This document shows positions 1-8,241 of a DNA stretch of 64,000 nt, one piece after another. Positions within the stretch are counted from its first letter, which is position 1. Every line of letters starts with the position of its first letter. The DNA comes from Muricoccus roseus (GTDB lineage: Bacteria; Pseudomonadota; Alphaproteobacteria; Acetobacterales; Acetobacteraceae): positions 87,081-151,080 of the forward strand of contig NZ_FQZF01000013.1 of assembly GCF_900141905.1 (NCBI RefSeq), read 5' to 3'. The position numbers and the translations under genes were made by a program. Below the pieces are notes generated by a model. It had not been told where the DNA came from, ran no database searches, and saw only the letters and a list, made by a program, of their open reading frames with translations.

Positions 1-216
1 GCCCGAGCCCAGACGCCGGAAGGCGTTGTTGAGGCGACTGGCGACGGCCACTAGTTCAGCGGCCACAGCTGAGTCGAGATCGGGACCACGAAAACGCGCG
101 GTGCGCTGGAAGCTGCCATCCTTGTTGAGCACGACCCCTTCGCCGACCAGCGCCGCCCAGGGCAGGAAATCAGCGAGGCGGGTCGCGGTGCGGCGATACT
201 CGGCGAGGTTTATCAT
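1..216 (-). CDS. trbE: TrbE conjugal transfer ATPase (VirB4 family), 5' part only
   Basis: This is the first 72 codons of a minus-strand gene that runs off the left edge. The N-terminus reads MINLAEYRRTATRLADFLPW, which is characteristic of TrbE, the VirB4-type ATPase that powers pilus assembly and substrate transfer in the trb type IV secretion system at the inner membrane. The start is the ATG ending at 216, nine bases after the trbD stop. The order trbB-trbC-trbD-trbE agrees with the RP4/ICE trb operon. The nucleotide-binding motifs lie outside the window, so the family call rests on the N-terminus and synteny. Confidence 0.85.
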   Translation of the reverse strand, partial: MINLAEYRRTATRLADFLPWAALVGEGVVLNKDGSFQRTARFRGPDLDSAVAAELVAVASRLNNAFRRLGSG

Positions 217-225
217 GGCCAAGCC

Positions 226-507
226 TCAGACCGTGAGATGGCCAGGAATGCGCATATGCCTGCGGCCGACTTCGACAAATAGCGGATCGCGCTTTGCTGC
301 CCAAACGGCAGCGAAATGGCCGATCGCCCAGATGAGGAGACCGACCAGCCACAGCCGCAAGCCGAGACCGACAGCGCCGGCGAGTGTGCCGTTCATGATG
401 GCGATGCTGCGCGGTGCACCGCCCAGCAGGATATGCTCGGTCAGCGCGCGGTGGACCGGAACCGAGAAGCCCGCGACTTCATCGGGATGATGCAGGAGGC
501 CCGCCAT
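226..507 (-). CDS. trbD: TrbD (VirB3-like) conjugal transfer membrane protein
   Basis: This 93-aa protein has a short hydrophilic N-terminus (HPDEVAGFSVPVHRALTE), then one long hydrophobic segment at about residues 35-70, as in the VirB3/TrbD family. VirB3-like proteins sit in the inner membrane and work with the VirB4 ATPase, whose gene (trbE) follows directly. It overlaps the end of trbC by one base, which fits translational coupling in the trb operon. Confidence 0.88.
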   Translation of the reverse strand: MAGLLHHPDEVAGFSVPVHRALTEHILLGGAPRSIAIMNGTLAGAVGLGLRLWLVGLLIWAIGHFAAVWAAKRDPLFVEVGRRHMRIPGHLTV

Positions 508-839
508 CAGACGAGCGCCCCGCCGCCGAACGAGAAGAACGACAGGAAGAAGCTGGACGCCGCGAAGGCGATCGACAGGCCGAAGACGATCTGGATGAGG
601 CGCCGAAATCCTCCGCTCGTGTCGCCGAACGCCAGCGTCAGGCCGGTGACGATGATGATGATCACCGCGATGATCTTGGCGACCGGTCCCTCGATCGACT
701 GGAGGATGGACTGCAGCGGCGCTTCCCAGGGCATCGAGGAGCCAGATGCGTGGGCGGCGGGCGCCAGAAGAAAGCTCAGGGTCAGCGCCGTGGCGGCGGT
801 TGCGAGGCGCTGACGGCCGCGCGCGATATGTCGGATCAT
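507..839 (-). CDS. trbC: TrbC/VirB2 pilin precursor
   Basis: This 110-aa protein has a signal-peptide-like N-terminus (about residues 10-31, ending in an APAAHASG cleavage region) and two hydrophobic helices, the pattern of VirB2/TrbC pilin precursors. In RP4 the TrbC precursor is trimmed and cyclised by the TraF peptidase, and a TraF homologue is encoded at 14432-15028. The gene overlaps the end of trbB by four bases (ATGA type). Confidence 0.9.
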   Translation of the reverse strand: MIRHIARGRQRLATAATALTLSFLLAPAAHASGSSMPWEAPLQSILQSIEGPVAKIIAVIIIIVTGLTLAFGDTSGGFRRLIQIVFGLSIAFAASSFFLSFFSFGGGALV

Positions 840-1825
840 GCGGGTTCTCCTTGTGGGTCGGGAGGCTGGGTTGCGGGGGAAAGGCGGTAGTCGATGTCCG
901 TCCCGAGCCCTTCGACGCGGGCGAGTTCGACGAGACGCCGCGCAGCGCCGCGGCCGGAGAGCACGGCCACCAGATCGATGGTCTCGGCGATCAGCGCCCG
1001 GGGGACGGTGACGACAGCTTCCTGGATGAGCTGCTCGAGGCGGCGCAGCGCGCCGAGCGCGGTGCCCGCGTGGATCGTGCCGATCCCGCCAGGATGGCCG
1101 GTGCCCCAGGCCTTCAGGAGATCGAGCGCCTCAGACCCACGCACCTCGCCGATCGGGATCCGATCCGGCCGCAGCCGCAGCGAGGAGCGCACCAGGTCGG
1201 ACAGGGTCGCGACGCCGTCCTTGGTGCGCATGGCGATGATGTTCTGCGCCCGGCATTGCAGCTCGCGGGTGTCTTCGATGACGATGACGCGGTCGGTTGT
1301 CTTCGCGACCTCCGCCAGCAGGGCATTGGTCAGCGTGGTCTTGCCGGTGCTGGTTCCGCCGGCGACGAGGATGTTGGCGCGCGCTGCGACCGCCTGCCGG
1401 AGGATGGCGGCGTGGTCGGCCGTCATGATGCTCGCGGCGACATAGTCGTCGAGCGTGAAGACGGCGACGGCAGGCTTGCGAATCGCAAAGACCGGAGCCG
1501 TCACGACAGGCGGCAGCAGGCCTTCGAAGCGCTCGCCGGTTTCGGGCAGTTCGGCCGAGACACGCGGCCGACGGTCATGCACCTCGGCGCCGACATGATG
1601 GGCGACGAGGCGGACGATGCGTTCGCCATCGGCCGCCGAAAGTCGTTCCCCCGTATCGGACAGGCCGTCAGAGAGCCGGTCGACCCAGAGCCGCCCATCG
1701 GGGTTGAGCATGACCTCGACAATCGCGGGGTCTTCCAGGAATCGGGCGACCGCAGGCCCCAGCGCGGTGCGCAGCATGCGTGCGCCGCGTGAAGCTGCTT
1801 CCGATAGCTGATGGTTGACCGCCAC
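836..1825 (-). CDS. trbB: TrbB conjugal transfer ATPase (VirB11 family)
   Basis: This 329-aa protein is a VirB11-type hexameric traffic ATPase. It shows an N-terminal domain with the [18 protein letters not shown] motif, a Walker [10 protein letters not shown] near residue 157, an Asp-box-like VIEDTREL, and a His box [12 protein letters not shown]. These ATPases energise pilus assembly and DNA transfer at the cytoplasmic face of the type IV secretion channel. The start is GTG at 1825. It is the first gene of the minus-strand trb operon here. Its first 49 codons and upstream region exist again, diverged, at 3637-3910. Confidence 0.95.
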   Translation of the reverse strand: MAVNHQLSEAASRGARMLRTALGPAVARFLEDPAIVEVMLNPDGRLWVDRLSDGLSDTGERLSAADGERIVRLVAHHVGAEVHDRRPRVSAELPETGERFEGLLPPVVTAPVFAIRKPAVAVFTLDDYVAASIMTADHAAILRQAVAARANILVAGGTSTGKTTLTNALLAEVAKTTDRVIVIEDTRELQCRAQNIIAMRTKDGVATLSDLVRSSLRLRPDRIPIGEVRGSEALDLLKAWGTGHPGGIGTIHAGTALGALRRLEQLIQEAVVTVPRALIAETIDLVAVLSGRGAARRLVELARVEGLGTDIDYRLSPATQPPDPQGEPA

Positions 1826-1952
1826 GTCGTCCCCGTTCGCTTGCGGGCCCGCGCGACGCGCGGCCCTGGATCGGGGATGAGTAAGAAAGGCAGGAATTGG
1901 GGCGTTGCAACAACGCTCAGGGGGTCATCGTACTGTGGCGAAGAAAGACAGG
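1679..1952. repeat. Direct repeat copy 1: trbB 5' end plus upstream region
   Basis: This ~273-bp stretch covers the first ~49 codons of trbB and its promoter region. It is repeated in the same orientation, with scattered substitutions, at 3640-3910. Both copies end at a shared AAAGACAGG and diverge beyond it. The pair brackets hipBA, so the hipBA segment looks as if it arrived by recombination between related elements and left a duplicated flank. Confidence 0.85.
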
Positions 1953-2009
1953 CGATCGGCGGACCCGCGCAGAGCCACGGCAGCGTCTGAGGCTCCCGAT
2001 CGGCGCGTT

Positions 2010-2123
2010 TTCCCGAGCGGGAATAATTCAGACCAAGGAGCTACCCCGAGGCGCAAGCTTTCCCGAGCGGGAAATTCTTATAGACATTCTTCGGAAATCC
2101 ATGATACTTTCCCGTTCGGTAAA
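2010..2123. promoter_or_regulatory. Three HipB-type operator repeats upstream of hipBA
   Basis: Three near-identical inverted repeats lie in front of hipB: TTCCCGAGCGGGAA at 2010-2023, TTTCCCGAGCGGGAAA at 2059-2074 and TTTCCCGTTCGGTAAA at 2108-2123. The centres are 50 and 49 bp apart, about five helical turns, and the last one ends four bases before the hipB ATG. HipB antitoxins repress their own operon by binding multiple spaced palindromes, so these are very likely the HipB operators. A degenerate fourth site may lie near 1994-2004. Confidence 0.8.
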
Positions 2124-2127
2124 TATC

Positions 2128-2370
2128 ATGGCCAGACGCAACTTCACCACCGCCCAGATCGGCGACATTGTGCGAACCACCCGCAAGGCCGCTGGCCTGC
2201 GGCAGGACGAGCTTGCCGGCGCCGCTGGCGTCGGCCTGCGCTTCATCGTCGATCTCGAAGCGGGCAAGCCGACCGCACAGATCGGCAAGACGCTTCAGGT
2301 CCTGTCTGCGCTCGGATGTTCGCTCGATATCACACCGCCACCCGACCCCAAAGGAGCGCCGAAAGCATGA
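2128..2370 (+). CDS. hipB: HipB-like antitoxin, XRE helix-turn-helix
   Basis: This 80-aa protein starts MARRNFTTAQIGDIVRTTRK and has a classical XRE helix-turn-helix (LRQDELAGAAGVGLRFIVDLE). It ends in a strand of the type LGCSLDI that HipB proteins use to dimerise. The ATG at 2128 is preferred over upstream in-frame starts because the operator repeats end just before it. HipB binds and neutralises HipA and represses the operon. The hipA start overlaps this stop by four bases. The pair faces the opposite way to the surrounding transfer genes. Confidence 0.88.
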   Translation: MARRNFTTAQIGDIVRTTRKAAGLRQDELAGAAGVGLRFIVDLEAGKPTAQIGKTLQVLSALGCSLDITPPPDPKGAPKA

Positions 2371-3635
2371 CGCGCACCCTCGATATCTGGTGGGACGGGC
2401 ACCTGGTGGGCCAACTGACGCAGAACCAGCATGGTGAACTCGGCTTCGCCTATGCGCCGGAGTGGCTGAGCGATGAGGAGGCGCAGCCCTTGTCCGCCTC
2501 GCTGCCAAAGCGGGCAGAGCCGTTCACCCGTCGCGAATGCCGTCCGTTTTTCGGCGGCCTATTGCCGGAGGAAGGCCAGCGCGATGCGGCGGCTCAGGCA
2601 CTCGGCGTGTCGCGCGCCAATGATTTCGCCCTTCTCGATCGCCTCGGCGGGGATGTCGCGGGCGCGCTTCAGCTTCTGCCGCCCGGCAAAGCACCGACCA
2701 CACCCGCCCTCGACCAGCAGCCAACGCCGCTTGACGATGCAGGGCTGATCCGGGTGCTGGATGCGCTGCCTGTCCGCCCGCTGCTCGCGGGCGAGGAAGG
2801 GCTGCGCCTTTCGCTCGCCGGCGCGCAATCGAAGGTGCCGGTGGTGCTGGTGGATGGGGCGGTAGCGCTGCCTGCGCCGGGCCAGCCGACCACGCATATT
2901 CTCAAGCCGCCGATTTCGCGCTTCACGGCCACGACCGAGAACGAGGCGTTCGTAATGCGCCTTGCCGCCGCAATCGGTCTCGATGTCGCGCCAGTCGAAG
3001 CGCGCACCGTGCAGGATCGAACGCTTCTACTGGTCCAGCGCTATGACCGCGCCATCGGCGACGATGGCTTCGTGCGCCGGATCCATCAGGAGGATTTCTG
3101 CCAGGCGCTCGGCGTGCCACCGGAGACCAAATACGCGAGCGAAGGCGGCCCGACCTTCAAGGATTGCTTCGCGCTGCTCCGCCGCGTCGCCGCAAGGCCC
3201 GCTGTCGATGTGCTGAAGCTTCTCGATGCGGTGATCTTCAATGTGATCGCCGGGAACGCCGACGCACACGGCAAGAACTTCTCGATTCTCTATGACGCCG
3301 AAGGTCCACGCCTCGCCCCGCTCTATGATTTGCTTGCGACTGTCGCCTATCCCGATCTCTCGCCGAAATTCGCCATGAAGATCGGAAAACGTGCAACGCT
3401 CGCGGAGCTGGATGCCAAAAGCTGGGCAGCGTTCGCGGCGGACGCGGGTCTCGGCCTGCCACTGATACGAAGGCGGGTTGCGGAGATCAGCAACAGGGTC
3501 CTTGAGAAAGCAGCCGCCGTCGCAGAGGAGCTTTCGCGTCCCGAGTTGGACCGTATGGCTATTGAGAAGTTTGCCGAAACGATCCGCGACCGCGCCGAGC
3601 GCTGCGCCTTGACGGTCGCGGGAGCCGTTCGGTGA
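2367..3635 (+). CDS. hipA: HipA-like serine/threonine kinase toxin
   Basis: This 422-aa protein has the HipA N-terminal domain (WWDGHLVGQLTQNQHGELGF) and the kinase core: the phosphate loop LSLAGAQSKVPV, HQEDFCQALGV, the catalytic stretch NVIAGNADAHGKNFSIL near residue 295, and the metal-binding LAPLYDLL. HipA toxins phosphorylate aminoacyl-tRNA synthetases (glutamyl-tRNA synthetase in E. coli) and induce dormancy. Here the pair most likely stabilises the ICE or acts in defence, which is an inference. A good ribosome-binding site, AAGGAG, lies 10 bases upstream. All key residues appear intact and the length is normal for the family. Confidence 0.92.
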   Translation: MTRTLDIWWDGHLVGQLTQNQHGELGFAYAPEWLSDEEAQPLSASLPKRAEPFTRRECRPFFGGLLPEEGQRDAAAQALGVSRANDFALLDRLGGDVAGALQLLPPGKAPTTPALDQQPTPLDDAGLIRVLDALPVRPLLAGEEGLRLSLAGAQSKVPVVLVDGAVALPAPGQPTTHILKPPISRFTATTENEAFVMRLAAAIGLDVAPVEARTVQDRTLLLVQRYDRAIGDDGFVRRIHQEDFCQALGVPPETKYASEGGPTFKDCFALLRRVAARPAVDVLKLLDAVIFNVIAGNADAHGKNFSILYDAEGPRLAPLYDLLATVAYPDLSPKFAMKIGKRATLAELDAKSWAAFAADAGLGLPLIRRRVAEISNRVLEKAAAVAEELSRPELDRMAIEKFAETIRDRAERCALTVAGAVR

Positions 3636-3636
3636 A

Positions 3637-3786
3637 TTAGTCGACCCAGAGCCGCCAACCGGGGTTTAGCATCATCTCCACGATCGCGGGGTCTTCCAGG
3701 AATCGGGCGACCGCGGGTCCCAACGCGGTGCGCAACATACGTGCGCTGCGGGAGGCTGCTTCCGATTGCTGATCATTGACCGCCAC
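3637..3786 (-). pseudogene. Truncated second copy of trbB (5' end only)
   Basis: A GTG start at 3786 opens a 49-codon frame (MAVNDQQSEAASRSARMLRT and on) that matches the first 49 residues of TrbB with a handful of changes and stops at a TAA next to the hipA stop. None of the ATPase motifs remain, so it cannot be functional as TrbB. It is the coding part of the duplicated flank around hipBA. Confidence 0.85.
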
Positions 3787-3910
3787 GTTGTCCCCGTTCG
3801 CTTGCGGACCCGTGCGACGCGCGGCCCTGGGTCGGGGACGAGTAAGAAAGGCGGGAATTGGGGTGTTGCAACAACCCTCGGGGGCATCGGACTATATGGA
3901 GAAAGACAGG
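3640..3910. repeat. Direct repeat copy 2: diverged trbB 5' end plus upstream region
   Basis: This is the partner of the repeat at 1679-1952, in the same orientation. It carries the trbB remnant and the same upstream landmarks (GTTGCAACAA near 3866 and AAAGACAGG ending at 3910). The two copies differ at many single positions, so they come from related but different elements or have diverged for some time. Confidence 0.85.
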
Positions 3911-4000
3911 CTAAGGGCGGGATATCCCCGTATGGATCGGGTATGCGTCGATTAGGTCAAGCCAAGGTCGGCTGCGGATATTAACGCGGAGGAATTGAGA

Positions 4001-4981
4001 CTAGTCCGATGAAGCAGGCGGGCGGGCCGTCGATCCGAGAACGGGCATCAGCTTCATGTATATCAGCGAAGCTATGAGTTCGATGAGAGTCTGCGCCACG
4101 ATGACCGCTGGTAGCAACGGCATCGCCCCGGGAACAGCGAAGGCCAGCGGCAGGACGACGAGCGAGTTGCGCGTCGCGGTACTGAACGCAACGGCGCGAC
4201 CATCGGGAGCAGAAAGTTGCATTATTCGCCCAATCGTCCAGCCTACTACGGGGGCAGCAACCGCGAAGGTGGCGTAAATTGGCATCACGCTGAGTGCGCT
4301 TGGAGCTGCCAGCCCGAGCTGTGGGACCACTCCGGCGAAGACCAAGCCCAGCACCAGAGCTGTCGACAGAACCGGTAGCCGATCTAGCCCTGCCTTGAGC
4401 CGCCGCATTTCAGTTCTTTGACTGGCGCCAAATTGCACCAAGGCCGCAAGTAACAACGGGACAAGGATGAGCCACAAGAAGGCCTTGAGAAACGGTCCGA
4501 GCGCGACGAGATCGGCAGCCTTATCTCCGAGAAATAATCTAAGGTAGACGGGCAGAAGTAGCATTTGCGACGCGAGAAGCATCGGGGTCGCGGCCAAGAG
4601 CGATTGGGAGTTGGCGCGTCCAATCTGAGAGAACGTTACGACGTAGTCGATGCATGGAGTAAGCAGAACCATGAGTACGCCGAGGCGCACCACTGGGTCG
4701 GCAGGTGCCAGTGGGAGGATCAGGGCGACGAGAACAGGTACGGCAATGAAGTTGGACACGGCAAGAGCGACTAGGAAGCGTACCTGCAAAAGAGTTTTGC
4801 TAAGGGCGGCCAGTGGCACTTGAAGAAAAGTCAGGAACAGCATCAGAGTCAGCGCAGGCTCAATGAAAGCTGAAATGCCAGTTGTTGGTACGATAAGCGA
4901 GCCGACACCAGCAATCAGGATTGTTAAGAAGTAAATTGCGACCTGATTTGATTCCAGCGTTTCGCGCAATGATGTGGTCAT
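4001..4981 (-). CDS. ACR3/BASS-family permease, putative arsenite efflux
   Basis: This 326-aa membrane protein has about ten hydrophobic segments and resembles the bile acid:sodium symporter superfamily that includes Acr3 arsenite exporters. The conserved cysteine lies in a PCIDYV segment in the middle of the protein. The upstream, co-oriented arsR-like gene supports a metalloid efflux role. The ATG at 4981 is chosen; a TTG at 5014, adjacent to the arsR stop, would add 11 residues. The substrate (arsenite, antimonite or something else) cannot be told from sequence alone. Confidence 0.75.
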   Translation of the reverse strand: MTTSLRETLESNQVAIYFLTILIAGVGSLIVPTTGISAFIEPALTLMLFLTFLQVPLAALSKTLLQVRFLVALAVSNFIAVPVLVALILPLAPADPVVRLGVLMVLLTPCIDYVVTFSQIGRANSQSLLAATPMLLASQMLLLPVYLRLFLGDKAADLVALGPFLKAFLWLILVPLLLAALVQFGASQRTEMRRLKAGLDRLPVLSTALVLGLVFAGVVPQLGLAAPSALSVMPIYATFAVAAPVVGWTIGRIMQLSAPDGRAVAFSTATRNSLVVLPLAFAVPGAMPLLPAVIVAQTLIELIASLIYMKLMPVLGSTARPPASSD

Positions 4982-5014
4982 GATCAATCCCAGGAATTGG
5001 CGCGCACGGCGCAA

Positions 5015-5398
5015 TCAGGTGCGCCCTAGCGCCAGCTTCGAGGTCTGCGGCTCAGTGGGACGGCCGGTGCACTGCGCGAAAAGCGTGATGGCTTGGTCGC
5101 AAACTTTGCAATGACCTTGGCAGCAATCCCGCATCAGGAAAGCGACGAGGTCGGAGAGCTGGGGAAAGATGGCGCTGTAAATGATGGATCGGCCATTGCG
5201 GCGCTTTGTTATGAGTTTTGCATTTTCCAAGTGACCCAGGTGAAATGAAACGCGCGAGGCAGCCGACCCATCGAGCTCGGCTGCGATGGCGCCCGCCGAC
5301 ATTCCCTCTGCTCCAGCTTTCACGAGCATGCGCACGATGCGCAGTCGCGTCTCCTGCGACAATGCCGCAAATCCGTCGAGAGCCTGTCGTTCATCCAT
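5015..5398 (-). CDS. arsR: ArsR/SmtB-family transcriptional repressor
   Basis: This 127-aa protein has a winged helix-turn-helix of the ArsR family (LSQETRLRIVRML, then SRVSFHLGHLENAKLITKRRNG). A cysteine cluster, RDCCQGHCKVC, near residue 90-100 could bind As(III) or another thiophilic ion. ArsR repressors leave DNA when metalloid binds. A perfect inverted repeat sits just upstream (5409-5428), suited to autoregulation of this gene and the permease 33 bp downstream. Confidence 0.87.
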   Translation of the reverse strand: MDERQALDGFAALSQETRLRIVRMLVKAGAEGMSAGAIAAELDGSAASRVSFHLGHLENAKLITKRRNGRSIIYSAIFPQLSDLVAFLMRDCCQGHCKVCDQAITLFAQCTGRPTEPQTSKLALGRT

Positions 5399-5408
5399 GA
5401 GTCTGTAT

Positions 5409-5428
5409 ATTTCAATAGGTGTTGAAAT
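5409..5428. promoter_or_regulatory. ArsR operator candidate
   Basis: ATTTCAA and TTGAAAT form a perfect 7-bp inverted repeat with a 6-bp spacer, ten bases upstream of the arsR ATG. The AT-rich, symmetrical character and position fit an ArsR/SmtB operator overlapping the promoter. Confidence 0.7.
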
Positions 5429-5535
5429 GTAAACAGAAGTGTCTCAACGCCCAGACGGACATGGCTTCCCGATGTAAATGGCTGGAATGGCAACTGCTTG
5501 CGACGAGGGTCAACGGTCCTTGCCGAGGCCATTCG

Positions 5536-5955
5536 TTAAACCTCGGAACTATCGGCGCGTACGTCCTCCGGGATCTCCTTCAAAAAGCTCTGTCCCTTCT
5601 GCAAGCGCCGCCCCAGCGTCTCGACGAATCCCTCGTAGCGTTCCCGCCCCTTGGCCTGTGCTGACGCCTGAGCATCGTTCGGCAAGGGCGGCGTGATCGT
5701 CAGCCAGAACCGGACGAAGAGGGCGAGTGTCTCTGCGGTGACACCGAGGTCGCGCTCCAAGCGCTGGACCTGGCGCGACAGGCGATCAAGACGGCGCGCG
5801 AACGCGGCCTCGCGCTTGTCCGCGCCATCAGGTGACAGGAATGACGCAACCGCCGCCTCGACGATCGCGGAGCGGGAGAGCTTCTGGCGGTCGGCGAGAT
5901 CGGCGATCTGGCGGAGCATCTCGGGCGGGAAATAAACGTTCATCCGGTCACGCAT
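5536..5955 (-). CDS. CopG-type ribbon-helix-helix protein next to traG
   Basis: This 139-aa protein begins MRDRMNVYFPPEMLRQIADL and matches the ribbon-helix-helix fold of CopG-like regulators, with a helical C-terminal half containing a short hydrophobic stretch (LALFVRFWLTITPP). CopG-like genes between traG and trbB are a standing feature of this ICE family. It starts seven bases after the traG stop, so it is co-transcribed. Its target is unknown. Confidence 0.8.
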   Translation of the reverse strand: MRDRMNVYFPPEMLRQIADLADRQKLSRSAIVEAAVASFLSPDGADKREAAFARRLDRLSRQVQRLERDLGVTAETLALFVRFWLTITPPLPNDAQASAQAKGRERYEGFVETLGRRLQKGQSFLKEIPEDVRADSSEV

Positions 5956-5962
5956 GGTTACC

Positions 5963-7966
5963 TCACAGATCGATGCCGTCATTGGGATCGAGCGCGACCT
6001 GTCTCGCCACGCCGCGCATTTGCTGGCGCAGCGCCTGACGCTGCCGCGCCGCGTCTTCCGGCTCATCGTCCAGCATGATGGAAAACTCGTCGGCCGCGGC
6101 AGGTCCGGTCGTCTCCTTGGCGATCGCGACATGGTCGGGCAGTTCGGGCTCGCGCCGCAGACCGCCATTGGCAGCGTCTTCCACCTTGTCGAGTTCAGCC
6201 GCGAGCACCGCGTCGGGCCGCTGCGGTTTCAACTCGGACCAGGAGTCCTTTCGGGTCGAACGCCTGCGGTTCGTCGGATCCGGCGATGGCAGGATGCGTT
6301 CCTTGAAGCGGCGATCCTCGAAGTAACGGGCCTTCTTGGCTCGGATGGGATGGACACCGGCGGCCATGACGATCTCGTCTGTGGCGGGCAGCTGCATCAC
6401 CTCGCCGGGTGTGAGAAGCGGCCGCGCCGTCTCCGAGCGCGAGACCATCAGGTGGCCGAGCCAAGGGCTGAGCCGATGCCCGGCATAGTTCCGCATCGCC
6501 TTCATCTCGGTCGCCGTACCGAGGGCGTCGCTCACGCGCTTGGCGGTGCGTTCGTCATTGGTGGCGAAGCTCACGCGCACATGGCAGTTGTCGAGGATCG
6601 CGTTGTTCGGGCCATAGGCCTTCTCTATCTGGTTCAGCGACTGGGCGATGAGGAACGACTTCAGGCCGTAACCCGCCATGAAGGCGAGCGCGCTTTCAAA
6701 GAAGTCGAGGCGGCCGAGCGCCGGGAACTCGTCGAGCATTATCAGCACGCGATGCCGCCGGTCTCGCGCATGCAGATCCTCGGTTAAGCGTCGGCCGATC
6801 TGGTTGAGCACGAGCCGGATCAGCGGCTTCGTCCGGGATATGTCCGACGGCGGAACCACCAGATAGAGCGTCGCTGGCTTCTCGTCGGCGATGAGGTCGG
6901 CGATCCGCCAGTCGCAGTGGCGCGTCACCTCCGCCACCACCGGGTCGCGATAGAGGCCCAAGAAGGACATGGCGGTGGACAGGACGCCCGAGCGCTCGTT
7001 GTCGCTTTTGTTGAGGAGTTCGCGCGCCGTCGACGCCACGACCGGATGGGGGCCGTCGGGTCCGAGATGCGGCGTCGTCATCATCGCCTTCAGGGTGGCT
7101 TCGATCGGACGGCGCGGGTCAGACAAGAAGGCAGCGACACCGGCGAGCGTCTTCTCCTCCTCGGCGTATAGGACATGCAGGATGGTGCCGACGAGCAGCG
7201 AATGGCTCGTCTTCTCCCAGTGATTGCGCTTGTCGAGTGAGCCCTCGGGGTCGACGAGAACGTCGGCGACATTCTGCACGTCGCGGACTTCCCACTCGCC
7301 GCGTCGCACTTCCAGGAGCGGGTTATAGGCGGCCGATTTGGCGTTGGTGGGATCGAAGAGCAGGACGCGGCCGTGCCTCGCGCGGAAGCCGGCAGTCAGT
7401 TGCCAGTTCTCGCCCTTGATGTCGTGGACAATAGCGGAGCCCGGCCAGGTGAGGAGTGTCGGGACGACGAGACCGACACCCTTGCCCGATCGGGTGGGTG
7501 CGAAGCACAGGACATGCTCCGGCCCGTCGTGCCGGAGATAGGCGTCGCCGAGCTTGCCGAGGATGACGCCGTCGGGTCCGAGCAGGCCTGCCACTTTCAC
7601 TTCCCGGAGTTCAGCCCAGCGGGCCGAGCCATAGGTCTCGACATTCTTCGCCTCATGGGCACGCCATACCGACATCGCGATGGCGACGGCTATTGATATG
7701 AAGCCGCCGGAGGCGGCGATCACCGCGCCTTCAACAAAGATCGGCGGCGCATAGGCGTCATAGAAATACCACCACCAGAAGAATGCGGGCGGATAGTAGA
7801 CCGGCCAACTCGCCAGCTCGAACCAGGGCGTACCGAGCTGCGCCTGAAAGCCGAGCCGCCAGGCGGTCCATTGGGTCGCGCCCCAGCTCGTGAGCAGCAC
7901 GATGAGGAACACGGTAGTGATCTGGCCCCAGAGGATTTTGGTGGCGGACAAAACGGGCTTCCTCAA
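5963..7966 (-). CDS. traG: TraG/VirD4-family type IV coupling protein
   Basis: This 667-aa protein has N-terminal membrane helices (about residues 10-110), then a coupling ATPase domain with Walker A-like PTRSGKGVGLV near residue 162 and Walker B LIMLDEFPALGR near residue 405. Coupling proteins dock the relaxase-DNA complex onto the type IV channel and pump it through. The length is normal for TraG. It is followed by the copG-like gene. In related ICEs trbB comes next; here cargo separates them. Confidence 0.95.
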   Translation of the reverse strand: MRKPVLSATKILWGQITTVFLIVLLTSWGATQWTAWRLGFQAQLGTPWFELASWPVYYPPAFFWWWYFYDAYAPPIFVEGAVIAASGGFISIAVAIAMSVWRAHEAKNVETYGSARWAELREVKVAGLLGPDGVILGKLGDAYLRHDGPEHVLCFAPTRSGKGVGLVVPTLLTWPGSAIVHDIKGENWQLTAGFRARHGRVLLFDPTNAKSAAYNPLLEVRRGEWEVRDVQNVADVLVDPEGSLDKRNHWEKTSHSLLVGTILHVLYAEEEKTLAGVAAFLSDPRRPIEATLKAMMTTPHLGPDGPHPVVASTARELLNKSDNERSGVLSTAMSFLGLYRDPVVAEVTRHCDWRIADLIADEKPATLYLVVPPSDISRTKPLIRLVLNQIGRRLTEDLHARDRRHRVLIMLDEFPALGRLDFFESALAFMAGYGLKSFLIAQSLNQIEKAYGPNNAILDNCHVRVSFATNDERTAKRVSDALGTATEMKAMRNYAGHRLSPWLGHLMVSRSETARPLLTPGEVMQLPATDEIVMAAGVHPIRAKKARYFEDRRFKERILPSPDPTNRRRSTRKDSWSELKPQRPDAVLAAELDKVEDAANGGLRREPELPDHVAIAKETTGPAAADEFSIMLDDEPEDAARQRQALRQQMRGVARQVALDPNDGIDL

Positions 7967-8044
7967 CAGCGAATACCGTCAAGGTAGGTGCCTGGTCCTG
8001 TCCGTCACAAGGTGTCGGAAACGGCGGTCGAAGATTCGGCTGTG

Positions 8045-8062
8045 CTGGCGAATAAAGACAGG
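8045..8062 (-). promoter_or_regulatory. Shared upstream motif of the traG and trbB units
   Basis: On the minus strand, the motif CCTGTCTTT followed by ATTCGCCA, about 80 bases upstream of traG, is nearly identical to CCTGTCTTT followed by CTTCGCCA at 1935-1952 upstream of trbB. The first half recurs at 3902-3910 before the trbB remnant. It is probably a common promoter or activator element of the transfer operons. No clear -10 box was identified. Confidence 0.4.
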
Positions 8063-8241
8063 AAATCTGCCGTGTCGGGATCCATTATCTCGGCATAACG
8101 GCCGTCCCTACTAGTGGAGCGCGCCGCCCGGCTCCCCGATCGTTGAGGGATCCTTACTTCACGCTCGTAGCAGGCCCTAACTCAATCGGCGGCTCAGCGC
8201 CAGGTACGCGGAGCCGCCCGTCTGATAAGAATATTACTGTA

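Noticed and set aside
746..1792. Long plus-strand open frame of 348 codons
   Set aside because: It lies antisense to trbB, has low-complexity Arg/Gly/Asp-rich content and no start signal; it is a by-product of high GC.
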